64,000 bases of DNA, taken from Pseudomonas poae (GTDB lineage Bacteria > Pseudomonadota > Gammaproteobacteria > Pseudomonadales > Pseudomonadaceae). Below, piece by piece: positions 21,019 through 30,868 of this stretch. The notes beneath the pieces were generated by a model that did no database searches, was not told where the DNA came from, and was given only the letters and a program-made list of their open reading frames with translations. The stretch lies in the NCBI GenBank assembly GCA_004000515.1, contig CP034537.1, positions 4,478,001-4,542,000 of the forward strand, given 5' to 3'. Position 1 is the stretch's first letter, and every line of letters begins with the position of its first letter. The position numbers and the translations under genes were made by a program.

Positions 21019-22550
21019 TTAATTTTGTGCCAGCACGGAGGATGGTTGCGCCAAGGGAATCGGCTTTCTCATCAACATCCCCACCACCAACGCCCCTAGC
21101 AATCCCAACAACCCCGCCACCCACAACACCCCGCCAAACCCACCCACAAACGCCTGTCGTGCCAACGGCTGGACCGCTGTTCGTGCGGTTTCTGGCAGCA
21201 AGCCCATGGCCGCTGGCATATCCCCGGCCACCACGCGTGACGCGATCCCGGCCACCTGCGCCTGCCACTGCCCGTCAATGCTCGCGCTCAACAGTTGCTC
21301 GCTATGGCTGCTCAACAAAGCGCCATACACCCCAATCGCCAACATGATTGCGCTGAATCGCATCGTGGTGCTCATGCCAGACGCCATCCCCGCCCGATCC
21401 CGTGGCACGCAGGCCATGATGTTTTTCTGGGTGTCGCCATTGAGCAATCCCGCACCGGCGCCGGTGACGGCAATCGCCAAGGCAAACGGTAAATAGCCAC
21501 CGATGTGCACTGCCCAGGCGCTCAATAGATTGCCGCAGCCCACGAGTGTCAAGCCGGCAGCCATCATCGTTGCGGGTGCAAAGTGTCCTGCCAGGCGTGC
21601 GCCGATACGCGGGCAGATCAGCATGGTCAGGGCAAACGGCAACATGCCCAAGCCTGAGGCAATCGCGGAAAAGCCCAAGCCGTTCTGCAGGTAAAACGGC
21701 AGCAGCGTCATCATCACCTGGGCGCAACCGGCGTAGGCAAACATCCCCAGCAGGGCGCCGATAAAGCGCGGATGGCGGAATAGTTGCAGGTCGACCATTG
21801 GCCGTTGCTGCACGCGCTCGACGACGACAAATACACCCAGCAATGCCGCGCCGCCGATAAGTCGCGCGTAGGTCAGCGGGTTATCCCAGCCGATGCGGTT
21901 GGCCTCGATCAAACCCCAGATCAGGCACAACAGGCTGGCGCTGAAGGCCAGGCTGCCCCAAGGGTCGAGCCTGGCGGATTGAGCATCGCGCGATTCCGGG
22001 ATAGCACGCAGCACCAGGCCCATCAGCACCAAGCCGACCGGCAAGTTGAGGTAGAAGATCCAGCGCCAGCCCAGGTATTGAGTGATCAGCCCGCCCAGGG
22101 TCGGCGCGGCGGTCATGGCCACGCCCATGCAGGCGCCCCAGAAGGCCCAGGCCTTGGCGCGTTCGACCTCATCGTGGAAAGTATGGCCGATGGACGCCAG
22201 CGCGGATGTCAGCAGCAACGCCGCGCCAACGCCTTTGATGGCGCGGGCGATGTCCAGAAATAGTGCAGTGGGCGCTGCGCCACAGCCCAGGGACGCGAGG
22301 ATAAAAATGCTCAGCCCCCAGACCAGGGTTTTTTGCGTCCGAAACGGTCGGCGATGCTGCCGGCAGGCAGTAGCAAGGCGGCGAATGCCAACATATAAGC
22401 ACTGACCACCCACTCGATGTCGGCGAAGTTTGCCCCCAGGTCGCGAGCGATGCTCGGCAGGGTCACGGCGACGATATTGGTGTCGAGCACGATCAACGAG
22501 CAGACGCCGGACGCGGTCAGCAAGGTGAGGCGTGGGCTGACGCGGCTCAT
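21019..22550 (-). CDS. MFS efflux transporter, DHA2 family (apparent frameshift)
   Basis: This is a proton-coupled drug or toxin exporter of about 510 residues with many membrane helices, as expected for the 14-helix DHA2 group. The start MSRVSPRLTLLTASGVCSLIVLD leads to the family motif LDTNIVAVTLPSIARDL and motif A ADRFGRKKTLVWG. The frame breaks inside motif A, in a run of six T at 22329-22334; one more base restores it. Motif C-like GAGAGLLNGDTQK-type glycine-rich sequence is present in the second half. The divergent LysR gene at 22701 is the probable regulator. The substrate is unknown. Confidence 0.9.
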
Positions 22551-22700
22551 GACTGGATTACCCGCAGGGCAATAGGTGGAACGCAGTTGACGGGCATCGC
22601 AAGGGCTCTCTACTGTTCTAGTCAGCCCAGCTTATGCGCGACTTGCGGTGTCTTTGTTAGCCGAGCCGAAGCACTTCATTACCTTTGAGCTAATCCTGAG

Positions 22701-23574
22701 ATGGAAATTCGTCATTTTCGCTACTTCCTTGCCGTCGCCCGGCAGCGCAACTTTACCCGCGCTGCCGAGCAATTGGGTATTGCCCCGCCAACCTTGAGCC
22801 GGCAAATCCAGGACATGGAAGCCAGCCTGGGCACGCGCCTGTTCATTCGCCAGCAGCGCGAGGTGAGCCTGACCGAGGCTGGCGCCGCGCTGTTGATCGA
22901 GGCGGAGGCTACCGTGCGCCAGTTCGAATTTGCCCAGCGTAATGCCCAGCGTGCCGGGCGTGGCGAGATCGGTCATATCGAAGTGGGCTATGTGGCTTCG
23001 GCGGTGTACTCCGGGGTGTTGCAGCGCCAAATGCAGTCGTTTTGCCAGGCCTTTCCCGATGTCAGCGTGAACGTGCGCGAATGCGCGATGGCCACGTTGC
23101 CAGGCGCAGTGGCGGATGGGCGCTGTGACATCGGCTATATCCGCTCGCCGATGACCTTGCCGGAGGGGTAGAAGCGGTACGCCTGGACAGCGAAGGGTTC
23201 GTGCTGGCCTTGCCCCAGGATTCGTGGTTGCTGGGCTTGAAAGCCATTCGTTGCGAGCATTTGCAAAACGAGACGTTCATTTTGCCGGAGCAGATCAGCG
23301 GTACCTTGCAGGTGGCGGCCCAGGGTGGATTTGCGCCGCGCCTTGGCCCGCAGCCGGGTGGCTTGGTGGCAGTGGTGGCGCTGGTGTCATTGGGGCAGGG
23401 CGTTGCGTTGGTGCCGGCGTCGGTGGTGGGGCATGTGAGTTTGCCGGGGTGGTGTACCGCACTGTGCAAGACAACGAGGCGTCATCCTGGCTCTCGTTGA
23501 TTCACCGGCGCTTTGAAAAAGCGCCGGCGGTGGCGCGGTATATCCAGCAGGTCAGGGCTCAAGCACAACCTTGA
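22701..23574 (+). CDS. LysR-family transcriptional regulator (two apparent frameshifts)
   Basis: This is a LysR-type regulator of about 291 residues when repaired. The winged HTH is MEIRHFRYFLAVARQRNFTR..LGIAPPTLSRQIQDMEASLG at the N-terminus, followed by the periplasmic-binding-like effector domain (GEIGHIEVGYVASAVYSGVL). Two GGGG runs break the frame, at 23165-23168 and 23446-23449. One extra G in each restores LPEGVEAVRLDSEGF and VSLPGVVYRTVQDN. Divergent orientation to the DHA2 exporter, with 150 bases between starts, suggests it controls that pump. Its 3' end overlaps the convergent dehydrogenase gene by 23 bases. Confidence 0.88.
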
Positions 23575-24667
23575 GCGACTTGTCGCCACGCTCCATCACC
23601 GCAAACGCTTCCTTGAAGTCTGCCAGGGCGAACTTGTGGGTCACTACGTCGCGCATGTCGATCTTGCGGTTGCCGATAAAGTCGATGGCGCGCGGGTACA
23701 TGTAAGGTCCCAGGTGCGAGCCGAGTACATCTAGCTCCTTGCGATCGCCAATGATCGACCAGTCCACCGTGGCCTCGTCATTGAACACACTGAACTCGAC
23801 GAATCGCCCCAGTTTGCGCAGCATCGCCAGGCCCTGGTTGACCGCCTTGTGATGGCCGGTGGCTTCGATGTAGATGTCGCAACCGTAGCCGTCGGTGATT
23901 TCGCGGATCTTCGCCAGTACGTCTACTTCGGCCGGGTTCCACACTTCATCGGCACCCATGCGCAGGGCGAGGGCGGTGCGTTCGGGTTTCATGTCCAGCA
24001 CGATGAGTTTCTTCGGGTTGCGCATGCGCACTGCGCCGATGATCCCCAGGCCCAACGTACCGGCGCCGGCGACTACCACCACGTCGTCGAAATCCACATT
24101 GGCGCGTTCGGCGGCGTGCAGCGAGCAGGCCAGGGGTTCGATCAGAATCGCTTCGTCAGGCGCGATCGAATCCGGCACTTTATGGATGATGCCTTCCTTG
24201 GTGAAGATCATGTACTGGGCCATGGCGCCCTGCACATTGTTCTGGAACCCATACAAGTCGTGCTTTTGGCACATCCAGTATTGGCCGTGGTTGCAGAAGC
24301 GGCAGCCCCAGCACGGCACGATCTGTTCGGAGATGACGCGGTCTCCGACCTTTACACCACGCTTTTCCGCGCCGGGGCCAAGGGCAACCACGCGGCACAC
24401 GAATTCATGGCCGGGGATCATCGGCGGTTTCACGTAGCGTGGTTGCTCGGCATCGCCCCAGAACGAGGGCGCGCCGCGATAGGTCTTGATGTCACCCATG
24501 CAGATACCGCACAGCTCGACTTTGGTGAGGATCTCCTCGGGGCCGGGTGTGGGCACGTCGACGGTTTCCAGTCGATAGTCTTCCGGGCCGTAACAGACGA
24601 CAGCTTGCATGGTTTTCGGAATGGTAGGGAGCAGTTGTTCTTGCGGGCGTTCGGTGACGGTGGACAT
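23552..24667 (-). CDS. Zinc-dependent polyol dehydrogenase (erythritol/L-threitol dehydrogenase-like)
   Basis: This medium-chain alcohol dehydrogenase has about 371 residues from the MSTVTERPQ start at 24667; a GTG- or ATG-type start 12 bases upstream (MRPAMSTV) is also possible. Catalytic zinc residues are in ELCGICMGD and PGHEF. The four structural-zinc cysteines are in CWGCRFCNHGQYWMC. The Rossmann motif is VAGAGTLGLGI. It resembles Pseudomonas enzymes named erythritol/L-threitol dehydrogenase; the exact polyol is not certain. It lies 66 bases downstream of a sugar-type binding-protein gene on the same strand, which supports a polyol role. The frame is intact. Confidence 0.85.
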   Translation of the reverse strand: MSTVTERPQEQLLPTIPKTMQAVVCYGPEDYRLETVDVPTPGPEEILTKVELCGICMGDIKTYRGAPSFWGDAEQPRYVKPPMIPGHEFVCRVVALGPGAEKRGVKVGDRVISEQIVPCWGCRFCNHGQYWMCQKHDLYGFQNNVQGAMAQYMIFTKEGIIHKVPDSIAPDEAILIEPLACSLHAAERANVDFDDVVVVAGAGTLGLGIIGAVRMRNPKKLIVLDMKPERTALALRMGADEVWNPAEVDVLAKIREITDGYGCDIYIEATGHHKAVNQGLAMLRKLGRFVEFSVFNDEATVDWSIIGDRKELDVLGSHLGPYMYPRAIDFIGNRKIDMRDVVTHKFALADFKEAFAVMERGDKSLKVVLEP

Positions 24668-24733
24668 GGCAGGCCTCACAACAAGAATGAACGGATCGCT
24701 CCCGCGCGAGGGGAGCGATCAACCGGCAGTGGG

Positions 24734-25741
24734 TTACTTGGCGCCGCTGACTTGCTTGTACAGCGCGTCGGCATTCGCATTGGTCACTGGTACCCACGGC
24801 AGGATGTAGTTCTTCGCGGTGCCGTCGCCCCATTTAACGTCCTTGGCGTAGCGCTCCCAGATCACAGATTTGGGCTTGTAGTCGTCACCGGCCAGGGCGC
24901 GCAAGGCTACGTCCAATGCGCCCTGGGACTGGGCCTGGGCGTCTTGCAGGAAGGTCGTGACTTCGTCTTTCTTGGCCGCCTGGATCGCGTCCGGCATGCC
25001 ATCGATGGACGTGACGGGCACGTCCTTGGAGGTCAATCCGTGGGACTTGAGCGCCTGTACGGCGCCGAGGGCCATGTCGTCGTTTTGTGCGATGACGCCG
25101 TTGATGCCCTTGGGGTGGGCATTCAGCCAGTCTTCAGTCAGCGTCATGGCTTGGGCGCGGTCCCAGTTGGCGGTCTTTTTCTCGATGATCTTGATGTCGG
25201 GGTGTTTGCTCAGGACTTCGAGCTCGCCTTTTTCGCGGTCGATTTGCGCAGACTGGCCAATTGGGCCCTGGATGATCACCACGTTGCCCTTGCCATTGAG
25301 TTTGTCGACCATGGCCTGGGCCTGCAGGCGACCGCCTTCGACGTCGTCGTTGCCCACATAAGGCACCGAAGGGTCGGCGACCTTGGTGTTCGAGGCGATT
25401 ACCACCACGTCGTTGCTCATGGCTTGCTTCACCGTGCCGACGCCGGCCTTGGTGTCGATGGGCACGAACAGGATGGCGTCGTAGTGCTGGGTCACCATGT
25501 TTTCGATCTGGTTGTTCTGGGTCAGCGCGTCGTAGTTGCCGTCGAACACCGTCAACTGCACCGTACCGTCTTTTACGGCAGGGTGTTCCTTGAGTTCACG
25601 CACCCAGTTCTGCATGAACTGGCCCTTGAGGCCGTAGACCGCGGCGCCGACCTTGTAGGTCTTGCCATCGGCGGCCAGGGCGATGCTGCTGGCAAGCAGG
25701 GAGAGGGCCGCAGCGGCGGCGAAGGTCGTACCAAGTTTCAT
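24734..25741 (-). CDS. Sugar/polyol ABC transporter periplasmic binding protein
   Basis: This is a type I (ribose/xylose-like) periplasmic binding protein of 335 residues. The start MKLGTTFAAAAALSLLASS opens a clear signal peptide, cleaved near ALA-ADGKTYKVG. Family features include YDAILFVPIDTKAGV, NDDVEGGRLQAQAM and GINGVIAQNDDMALGAVQALKSHG. The dehydrogenase gene follows on the same strand and suggests a polyol ligand. No permease or ATPase gene is adjacent on either side, which is unusual for such a binding protein. It may use components encoded elsewhere. The frame is intact. Confidence 0.88.
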   Translation of the reverse strand: MKLGTTFAAAAALSLLASSIALAADGKTYKVGAAVYGLKGQFMQNWVRELKEHPAVKDGTVQLTVFDGNYDALTQNNQIENMVTQHYDAILFVPIDTKAGVGTVKQAMSNDVVVIASNTKVADPSVPYVGNDDVEGGRLQAQAMVDKLNGKGNVVIIQGPIGQSAQIDREKGELEVLSKHPDIKIIEKKTANWDRAQAMTLTEDWLNAHPKGINGVIAQNDDMALGAVQALKSHGLTSKDVPVTSIDGMPDAIQAAKKDEVTTFLQDAQAQSQGALDVALRALAGDDYKPKSVIWERYAKDVKWGDGTAKNYILPWVPVTNANADALYKQVSGAK

Positions 25742-26216
25742 GATGAGCACCCCATTTATTGTTGTAGTCAGTCGTTCATTCATTGCCTTGTCGTGAACAT
25801 ATGTTTATCAAATGAAATTCTGATCAGTCAAATCATTTTGCGTAAAACTTGAAAATAGGCGAATTAAAGGGTTTTGTGGATTTTGCTGTTCGCATGGCAT
25901 GAATTTTGTTGGTTTTATCTGTAATTAATTTCACTAGGTGATCATGTGATCGACTTGTGAGGCTGCGGGTTACAGATTTTGTAATAGTTTTGCGTTGTGG
26001 GCATTTTCTGTTTCGACTGTACGATTCAAGTCCTTTTCTCATTGCAGGACTTGCATGAACACCCTCTCGGAGCCTCCCAGTCGTCTTTCCCCAAGACACC
26101 CGCTGCCGCCGTTCCCGCTGAAACATCCCGTATTCCGACTGCTAGCCTTGTACCGGTCCACTGACCGCGCATTGCCGTGCCCGGCATTCTGAAAATCGAC
26201 TGAAGAGACTCAATAA
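25742..26216. other. AT-rich intergenic region upstream of the polyol binding protein and TerC genes
   Basis: I see no convincing gene in these 475 bases. It is clearly AT-richer than its flanks between about 25800 and 26000. Near the binding-protein start are the near-palindrome TGAACATATGTTTA (25794-25807) and the inverted repeat AAATGAAAT/AAATCATTT (25812-25820 with 25832-25840) around CTGATCAG; these are candidate operators. Closer to terC, AAGTCC and GGACTT (about 26028-26052) can form a short hairpin in the leader. I could not recognise a known riboswitch. Confidence 0.5.
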
Positions 26217-27778
26217 ATGGAATGGTTAGCGGATCCAACGGCCTGGCTCGGCCTGTTGACCTTGATTGTGCTGGAACTGGTGCTGGGCATCGACAACCTG
26301 GTGTTTATCGCGATTCTTGCGGACAAATTGCCACCTGAGCAGCGCGACCGTGCACGCTTGATCGGCTTGTCCCTGGCGTTGCTGATGCGCCTGGGCTTGC
26401 TCGCGAGTATTTCCTGGTTGGTGACCCTCACCCAGCCGCTGTTCGAAGTGTTCGACAAAAGCTTCTCCGGCCGTGACCTGATCATGCTGTTTGGTGGTGT
26501 GTTCCTGCTGTTCAAGGCTACGATGGAATTGCACGAGCGCCTGGAAGGCCATGTGGCCCAACGCACTGGCAATGTGGCCTATGCGATGTTCTGGCCGATC
26601 GTGGCGCAGATCGTCGTGCTCGACGCGGTGTTCTCCCTGGACGCGGTGATCACCGCCGTGGGCATGGTGGATGAGCTGGCAGTGATGATGATCGCTGTGA
26701 TCATTTCCATTGGCTTGATGATTGTCGCGAGCAAGCCGTTGACCCGTTTCGTCAACGCGCACCCCACAGTGATCATGCTGTGCCTGGGCTTCCTGATGAT
26801 GATTGGTTTTGCCCTGACCGCCGAAGGCCTGGGTTTCCATATTCCGAAGGGCTACCTGTACGCGGCCATTGGTTTCTCGATTCTGATCGAAGTGTTCAAC
26901 CAGATCGCCCGCGCTCGTCGCAAGAAATCAGCGCAGGGCACGTTGCCGATCCGCGAGCGAACTGCCCACGCAGTGATGCGCTTGCTGGGCGGCCGCAGCC
27001 TGGCAGTGGAGGAGGTGGGCGAAGACGTTGCCGACCTGTTGGGCGAACCGGACGCCGTGCAAGGCCCCCTGTTCGACCGTCGCGAGCGCGTGATGATCAG
27101 CGGCGTACTGCAATTGGCCGAGCGACCGATCCGCAGCCTGATGACGCCACGCGCCAAGGTTGACTACATCGACCTGGCCGATGACCCCGAGAGCATTCGC
27201 CTGAAGCTGATGCATTCGTCCTACTCGCGTCTGCCACTGATCCGCAACGGCGCGGTGGACGAGCCGCTGGGCTTTGTGCACAAGAAGGAACTGCTCAAGG
27301 AATACCTGGCCGGCAACGAGCCCAACCTGGAGCATCTGGCGCGTCGGGCGATCAACCTGCTGGACAGCTTCTCGGTGCTCAATGCCCTTGAGCAAATGCG
27401 CCAGGAATCGACCCACATCGCGTTCGTGATCAACGAGTTCGGCGATTTCATGGGCGTGTTGAGCATGACTGACATTCTTGAGTCCATCGCCGGTGAGCTG
27501 CCTGACGCCAGCGAAATCGAGGGCCAGACATCGTCGATGAGGGGCAGGGGTTCCGTGTCAATGGCGCGTTGAACCTCAACCAGGTCCGACAGCGTACCGG
27601 CTTCCAGGCGGTGGCCACCGAGGACTACCAGACCCTGGCTGGCCTGCTGATGAGCCTGTTGGATCGCCTGCCGGTGGTGGGTGACAGCCTGGTGCATGAG
27701 GGCTGGCGCCTGACCGTGGCAGCGGTGGAAGACCGCCGGGTCACTCAGGTTAACCTGCAACGGTGCTCGGAGGGCTGA
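26217..27778 (+). CDS. TerC-family membrane protein with CBS pair and CorC/HlyC domain (apparent frameshift)
   Basis: This is a YoaE-like protein of about 520 residues. The N-terminal TerC domain has seven or so membrane helices, with the conserved acidic helix motifs [12 protein letters not shown] and [19 protein letters not shown] cytoplasmic CBS pair follows ([35 protein letters not shown]), and then a CorC/HlyC transporter-associated domain. The frame breaks at CC (27524-27525); one more C gives [20 protein letters not shown] and extends the protein to the stop at 27776-27778. TerC proteins are linked to metal (manganese, tellurite) homeostasis; the exact substrate here is not known. A terminator follows at 27801. 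Confidence 0.9.
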
Positions 27779-27800
27779 CGCAGGGCTATTCAATGCAAGC

Positions 27801-27824
27801 GCCCAGGCCCTGCGCCTGGGCTTT
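27801..27824 (+). terminator. Rho-independent terminator after the TerC/CBS gene
   Basis: GCCCAGG (27801-27807) pairs with CCTGGGC (27815-27821) and is followed by TTT. It lies 22 bases after the stop and in front of the convergent membrane-protein gene. Confidence 0.7.
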
Positions 27825-27847
27825 ACCGCTCGCTTGAGGGCAACCCT

Positions 27848-28589
27848 TTAGTTCAATGCGACACCGCTGAATTTCACCACATTGTCCTCGCCCTTGAGGC
27901 TACGAAACCTGACCTTGAGTGCCGGGATGCTCTCAGCTTCCCGCGTACAGGCTGGAATACCAGCGTTACGCGGGTGGGGACATTGCGTACCAGTGCAAAA
28001 GCGTTCCACTGATCAGACTTCGATTGGCCAACCTGAAGTTGCTCCACATCCAGGGAACCCCCGTTTTTTCAAACAGGGTACTTTGCTTGAGGTCTCGTAT
28101 TTCGCGGTCGACATTGGTGTTGGTCAGCTCCAGCACGCAGTTGGGTGCCTGGCCGATCTGCTCACACTCCAGCAGTTCAATGCGTACACCGTCCACCAAC
28201 TCGATGCGCTTGCCAAACAGGTTGGCGCCGTCGTTTTCGATCATCAACTTCTGTGACTGGGCAAATTCGAAAGTGGGTTTTGCGTACTCGCTACCCAAGA
28301 TGAAAAAGCCGCCGGCCATTAGCACCGCCAGGATTACCGAGAGCGTGCCCTTGATTGCATCCGGCAGCCGACGCGCCTGCCAGCCAATCGACAAGGCGGC
28401 GAGGAACAGGAACACGCTGATCACCAGGATCAGGTTTTTCCAATTGAGAAAGCCAAAGCCAAATACGCTGGGGTCGGGAAACACATAGGTGATCAGCGCC
28501 CACATGGCTCCCAGCGTGGCGCTGATGCCGGCCATGACTTTGGTGATTGCAACGTTAAGGCGTTTTTGCGGAAGCAGCGGAGTGTCCAT
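27848..28589 (-). CDS. Hypothetical membrane protein (two apparent frameshifts)
   Basis: I do not recognise the family. The N-terminal 100 residues hold about three hydrophobic segments (MAGISATLGAMWALITYVF, NLILVISVFLFLAALSIGW, GTLSVILAVLMAGGFFILG). After them comes a soluble, probably periplasmic domain with one pair of cysteines (LLECEQIGQAPNCVLEL). The frame breaks near 27986-27987 and at CCC 27940-27942. Adding one base at each joins LLHWYRNVPTRVTLVFQPV to EAESIPALKVRFRSLKGEDN and ends at 27848, giving about 247 residues. The repaired C-terminus is my inference from a continuous open frame; there is no known homologue to check against. It may be cotranscribed with nothing; the neighbour upstream is 133 bases from the cyclase gene. 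Confidence 0.65.
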
Positions 28590-28722
28590 AGGGGAAGAAA
28601 TCCATCGAAGCGGTAGAGGGGCAGGTCAGTATTGGGTGAAGGCATTGAGCCATTATCCAGTAAGTGGCTGCCACGTAAAGCATTTCGATGGAGTGCCAGT
28701 TAAGCGTAGGCCGCGAGTGGGC

Positions 28723-29804
28723 TTACGGTGGCACGTGAAACGTAAAACGGTCCTTGCCCGTGTGCTTTGACTCATACAGGGCCTGGTCTGCCTTGATCAG
28801 TGCCTGATTCAAGGTTTCACCATCCTCCACTCGTGCCAGGCCGATGCTGATGGTCACCGGGTGTGGGTGGGTTCTTCGCGCACGCGGCGACAGAGCAGGG
28901 CGGCCAACTGCTCGACGTCGTCGTGTCGTACTCCTGCCAGATAGATCCCGAACTCTTCGCCGCCCAGGCGGGCGTAGTCAAAGTCGACCATCACGCCCTT
29001 GATGTCTTGGGCCACGCGTTTAAGCACTTCGTCGCCAATGTCGTGGCCGTACACGTCGTTCACTTTCTTGAAATTGTCGATGTCGATCATTGCCAAGTAA
29101 TGGTCATGGGCGCGGGGCTTGTGGTCGAGTTTCTGTCCGGCGCTGGTCATGAAGGAACGGCGGTTGGGGATCTCGGTCAGTGGGTCGACGTAGGCTTGCT
29201 CCAGCAGCAGCTTGGCCATGATGTAGTTGCTCAACTTGAGTTGGCGCAGCTTCAAGAAGCTGTAGAGGGTGAGTGCGCTCAGGAAGACTGCGTAGAAGAG
29301 CACCATGGTGCCTTTGACTTCCAGCAGCGAGGTCTCGGTCAGGTAGAACGGGTTCAGCAGCACCCAAGTGATCAGCAGCGCGGTCACGAAGGACCAGCGG
29401 CTCAGCGGCAGTACCGAGGCGCTGTAGAGGATGGTCGAGGCGCCGAGAATCAGCCAGCCGGGGTGCAGGACCATCGGCAAACCTTCGATCACCAAGCGGA
29501 TGCCGGTCGCGATAATGCTGACAAAGGCCAGGTTGATCCATTGGAAGTAGCGCACGCGTCGGTTGAAGGCCAGTACCAGCAGGTTGATCACCAAGAGGCT
29601 GAGAAAGATCATCGAATAGAAGGTAAAACCCTGCTGCCCGGGAAAACTGACGATCAGGTTGAACGCCAGCCAGATACTGATACTCGCGCCATAGACCAGC
29701 AGGCAGAAAGGCTTGAGTCGCTCGAAATCATGCTGGGCGAACTCACGTTGCAAGGCGGGTGAGGGGTGTTTCTTCAGGACTTCGGCTTCAATGGTCTTGA
29801 GCAT
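28723..29804 (-). CDS. Membrane-bound diguanylate cyclase (GGDEF; apparent frameshift)
   Basis: This protein of about 360 residues makes cyclic di-GMP. The N-terminal half has about five to six membrane helices without a recognisable periplasmic sensor. The C-terminal GGDEF domain starts at DPLTEIPNRRSF and has an intact active site (ARLGGEEFGIYL), so it is probably active. The metal-binding Asp is in MIDIDNFKKVND. The frame breaks in GGG at 28859-28861. One extra base gives EEPTHTPVTISIGLARVEDG and a normal end near 28723 (YESKHTGKDRFTFHV). No product-inhibition RxxD site is obvious. The signal is unknown. Confidence 0.9.
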
Positions 29805-29878
29805 CGCTGACCCTGGTTCGGCTGAGACTGCTTTGAGCAGCGTAGACGGTGGTCAGGGGTGTGCAAGACGCGGTTTGC

Positions 29879-30214
29879 CTAGTGGGCCTTGGTGTAGCGC
29901 TTGAAGGTTTGTTCGACCAATTGCGCTTGTCCCTCTTTGGGGCCGAACCCCTTGAGTTTTTCCATCAGCACGCCGTCCAGGTAGACGAGCAAGGTCGGCG
30001 TGCCTCTGACTTCGAGGTGCCTGGGGGTTTCTGCGCAATCGAGCACCAGGCTCACCACCCACGGATATTTGCTGGCGATCAATTCGAACAAGGGGCCAGC
30101 ATCGGCACAAGCGGGGCAATGCTCCGAGACAAACAGCAGGAACACCGGGTGTGGCGTCTTCAGTACCTGTTCAAACTGTTCGGCATTGGCGATGGTGGCC
30201 GTGGCAATCCCCAT
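29879..30214 (-). CDS. Thioredoxin-like protein (CPAC active site)
   Basis: This 111-residue protein has a thioredoxin fold. The redox motif is CPAC at residues 33-36 (FVSEHCPACADAG), and the conserved cis-Pro is in RGTPTLLVYLDG. There is no signal peptide, so it is cytoplasmic. The acidic, non-WCGPC active site points to a specialised thioredoxin-like protein, not thioredoxin itself. It lies 72 bases downstream of a small secreted-protein gene on the same strand. The frame is intact and its partner is unknown. Confidence 0.85.
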   Translation of the reverse strand: MGIATATIANAEQFEQVLKTPHPVFLLFVSEHCPACADAGPLFELIASKYPWVVSLVLDCAETPRHLEVRGTPTLLVYLDGVLMEKLKGFGPKEGQAQLVEQTFKRYTKAH

Positions 30215-30286
30215 GGTGATCTCCCTTTGCGTCGTGGGTTTTTGCCAACGCTAAGCCAAGGTATTGCAGCCGTCTACTGTCAACCT

Positions 30287-30535
30287 TTACAGGTCGATGT
30301 CGCGTTCCAGTCGTTCCCGTTCCTTGCGCGCCTGGCTCGCGCATTTCTTGTATTCCTCATTGTCCCGGGAGGCCTTGGCCTTGCGGTAGCCGTGATGGTT
30401 CTGGCCGGTGTAGTTGGTGCTCAAGACGTCGTGGAGCTTGCGCAGTTCTTCCTTGCAATCGCGGCGGTCGTTGCTGGCGGTGGCGCTGCCTGCGACCAGA
30501 AAGCAGAGTACTAGCAGAGTGAGTCGACACTTCAT
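30287..30535 (-). CDS. Small secreted hypothetical protein
   Basis: This is an 82-residue protein with a clear signal peptide (MKCRLTLLVLCFLVAGSATA) and a strongly charged mature part. The mature region has two cysteines (RDCKEELRKLH and YKKCASQARKERERLERD), which may form a disulfide in the periplasm, and is predicted helical. I do not recognise the family. The frame is intact. It precedes the thioredoxin-like gene on the same strand, a link that would fit a disulfide-containing product but is only suggestive. Confidence 0.7.
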   Translation of the reverse strand: MKCRLTLLVLCFLVAGSATASNDRRDCKEELRKLHDVLSTNYTGQNHHGYRKAKASRDNEEYKKCASQARKERERLERDIDL

Positions 30536-30786
30536 CGGGGCACGGTCCTTGTCGGCAGGGATGTGCCAAGGCTAGTTCAGCATGGGGATTTTTCCACGCT
30601 GCGAGCGCACTGCAATGGTGCGCGGTGACGCCGTTGTGGCGCACTCGGGTGGGGCCTGTCACCCCAGTGTGGGGCCTTGGGTAGCAATGTGAATTCTCGT
30701 GCTGGCGTAACGCTGTACTCGCCACATCACGTTATCTATCTGATTTATAAACGTTTTATTTCGATCATGTTTTTCTGTTACGGCGT

Positions 30787-30804
30787 GTGGCACACTTTCT
30801 GCTG
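30787..30804 (+). promoter_or_regulatory. Candidate sigma-54 promoter of the amino-acid uptake operon
   Basis: TGGCAC begins at 30788 and TGCT at 30800. The invariant GG (30789-30790) and GC (30801-30802) are exactly ten bases apart, as RpoN promoters require. The expected transcription start is near 30814, and the binding-protein ATG is at 30869 with GGAG at 30857-30860. The rest of the 333-base gap (30536-30868) has no gene; a GGGGCC..GGGGCC hairpin lies near 30650-30676. Confidence 0.65.
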
Positions 30805-30868
30805 TCTATTCCGTTGTTACATACTAAGTTCCGGTATAGCGGAATACACAACTCCTGGAGTGCTTGTC

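Noticed and set aside
23849..25852. A 667-codon open frame on the plus strand across the dehydrogenase and binding-protein genes
   Set aside because: It lies antisense to two well-conserved genes, has no recognisable domain and reads as the high-GC codon shadow of the minus strand.
26000..26216. Possible manganese (yybP-ykoY-like) riboswitch before the TerC gene
   Set aside because: Only a short hairpin is visible; I could not find the conserved sequence blocks of that class.
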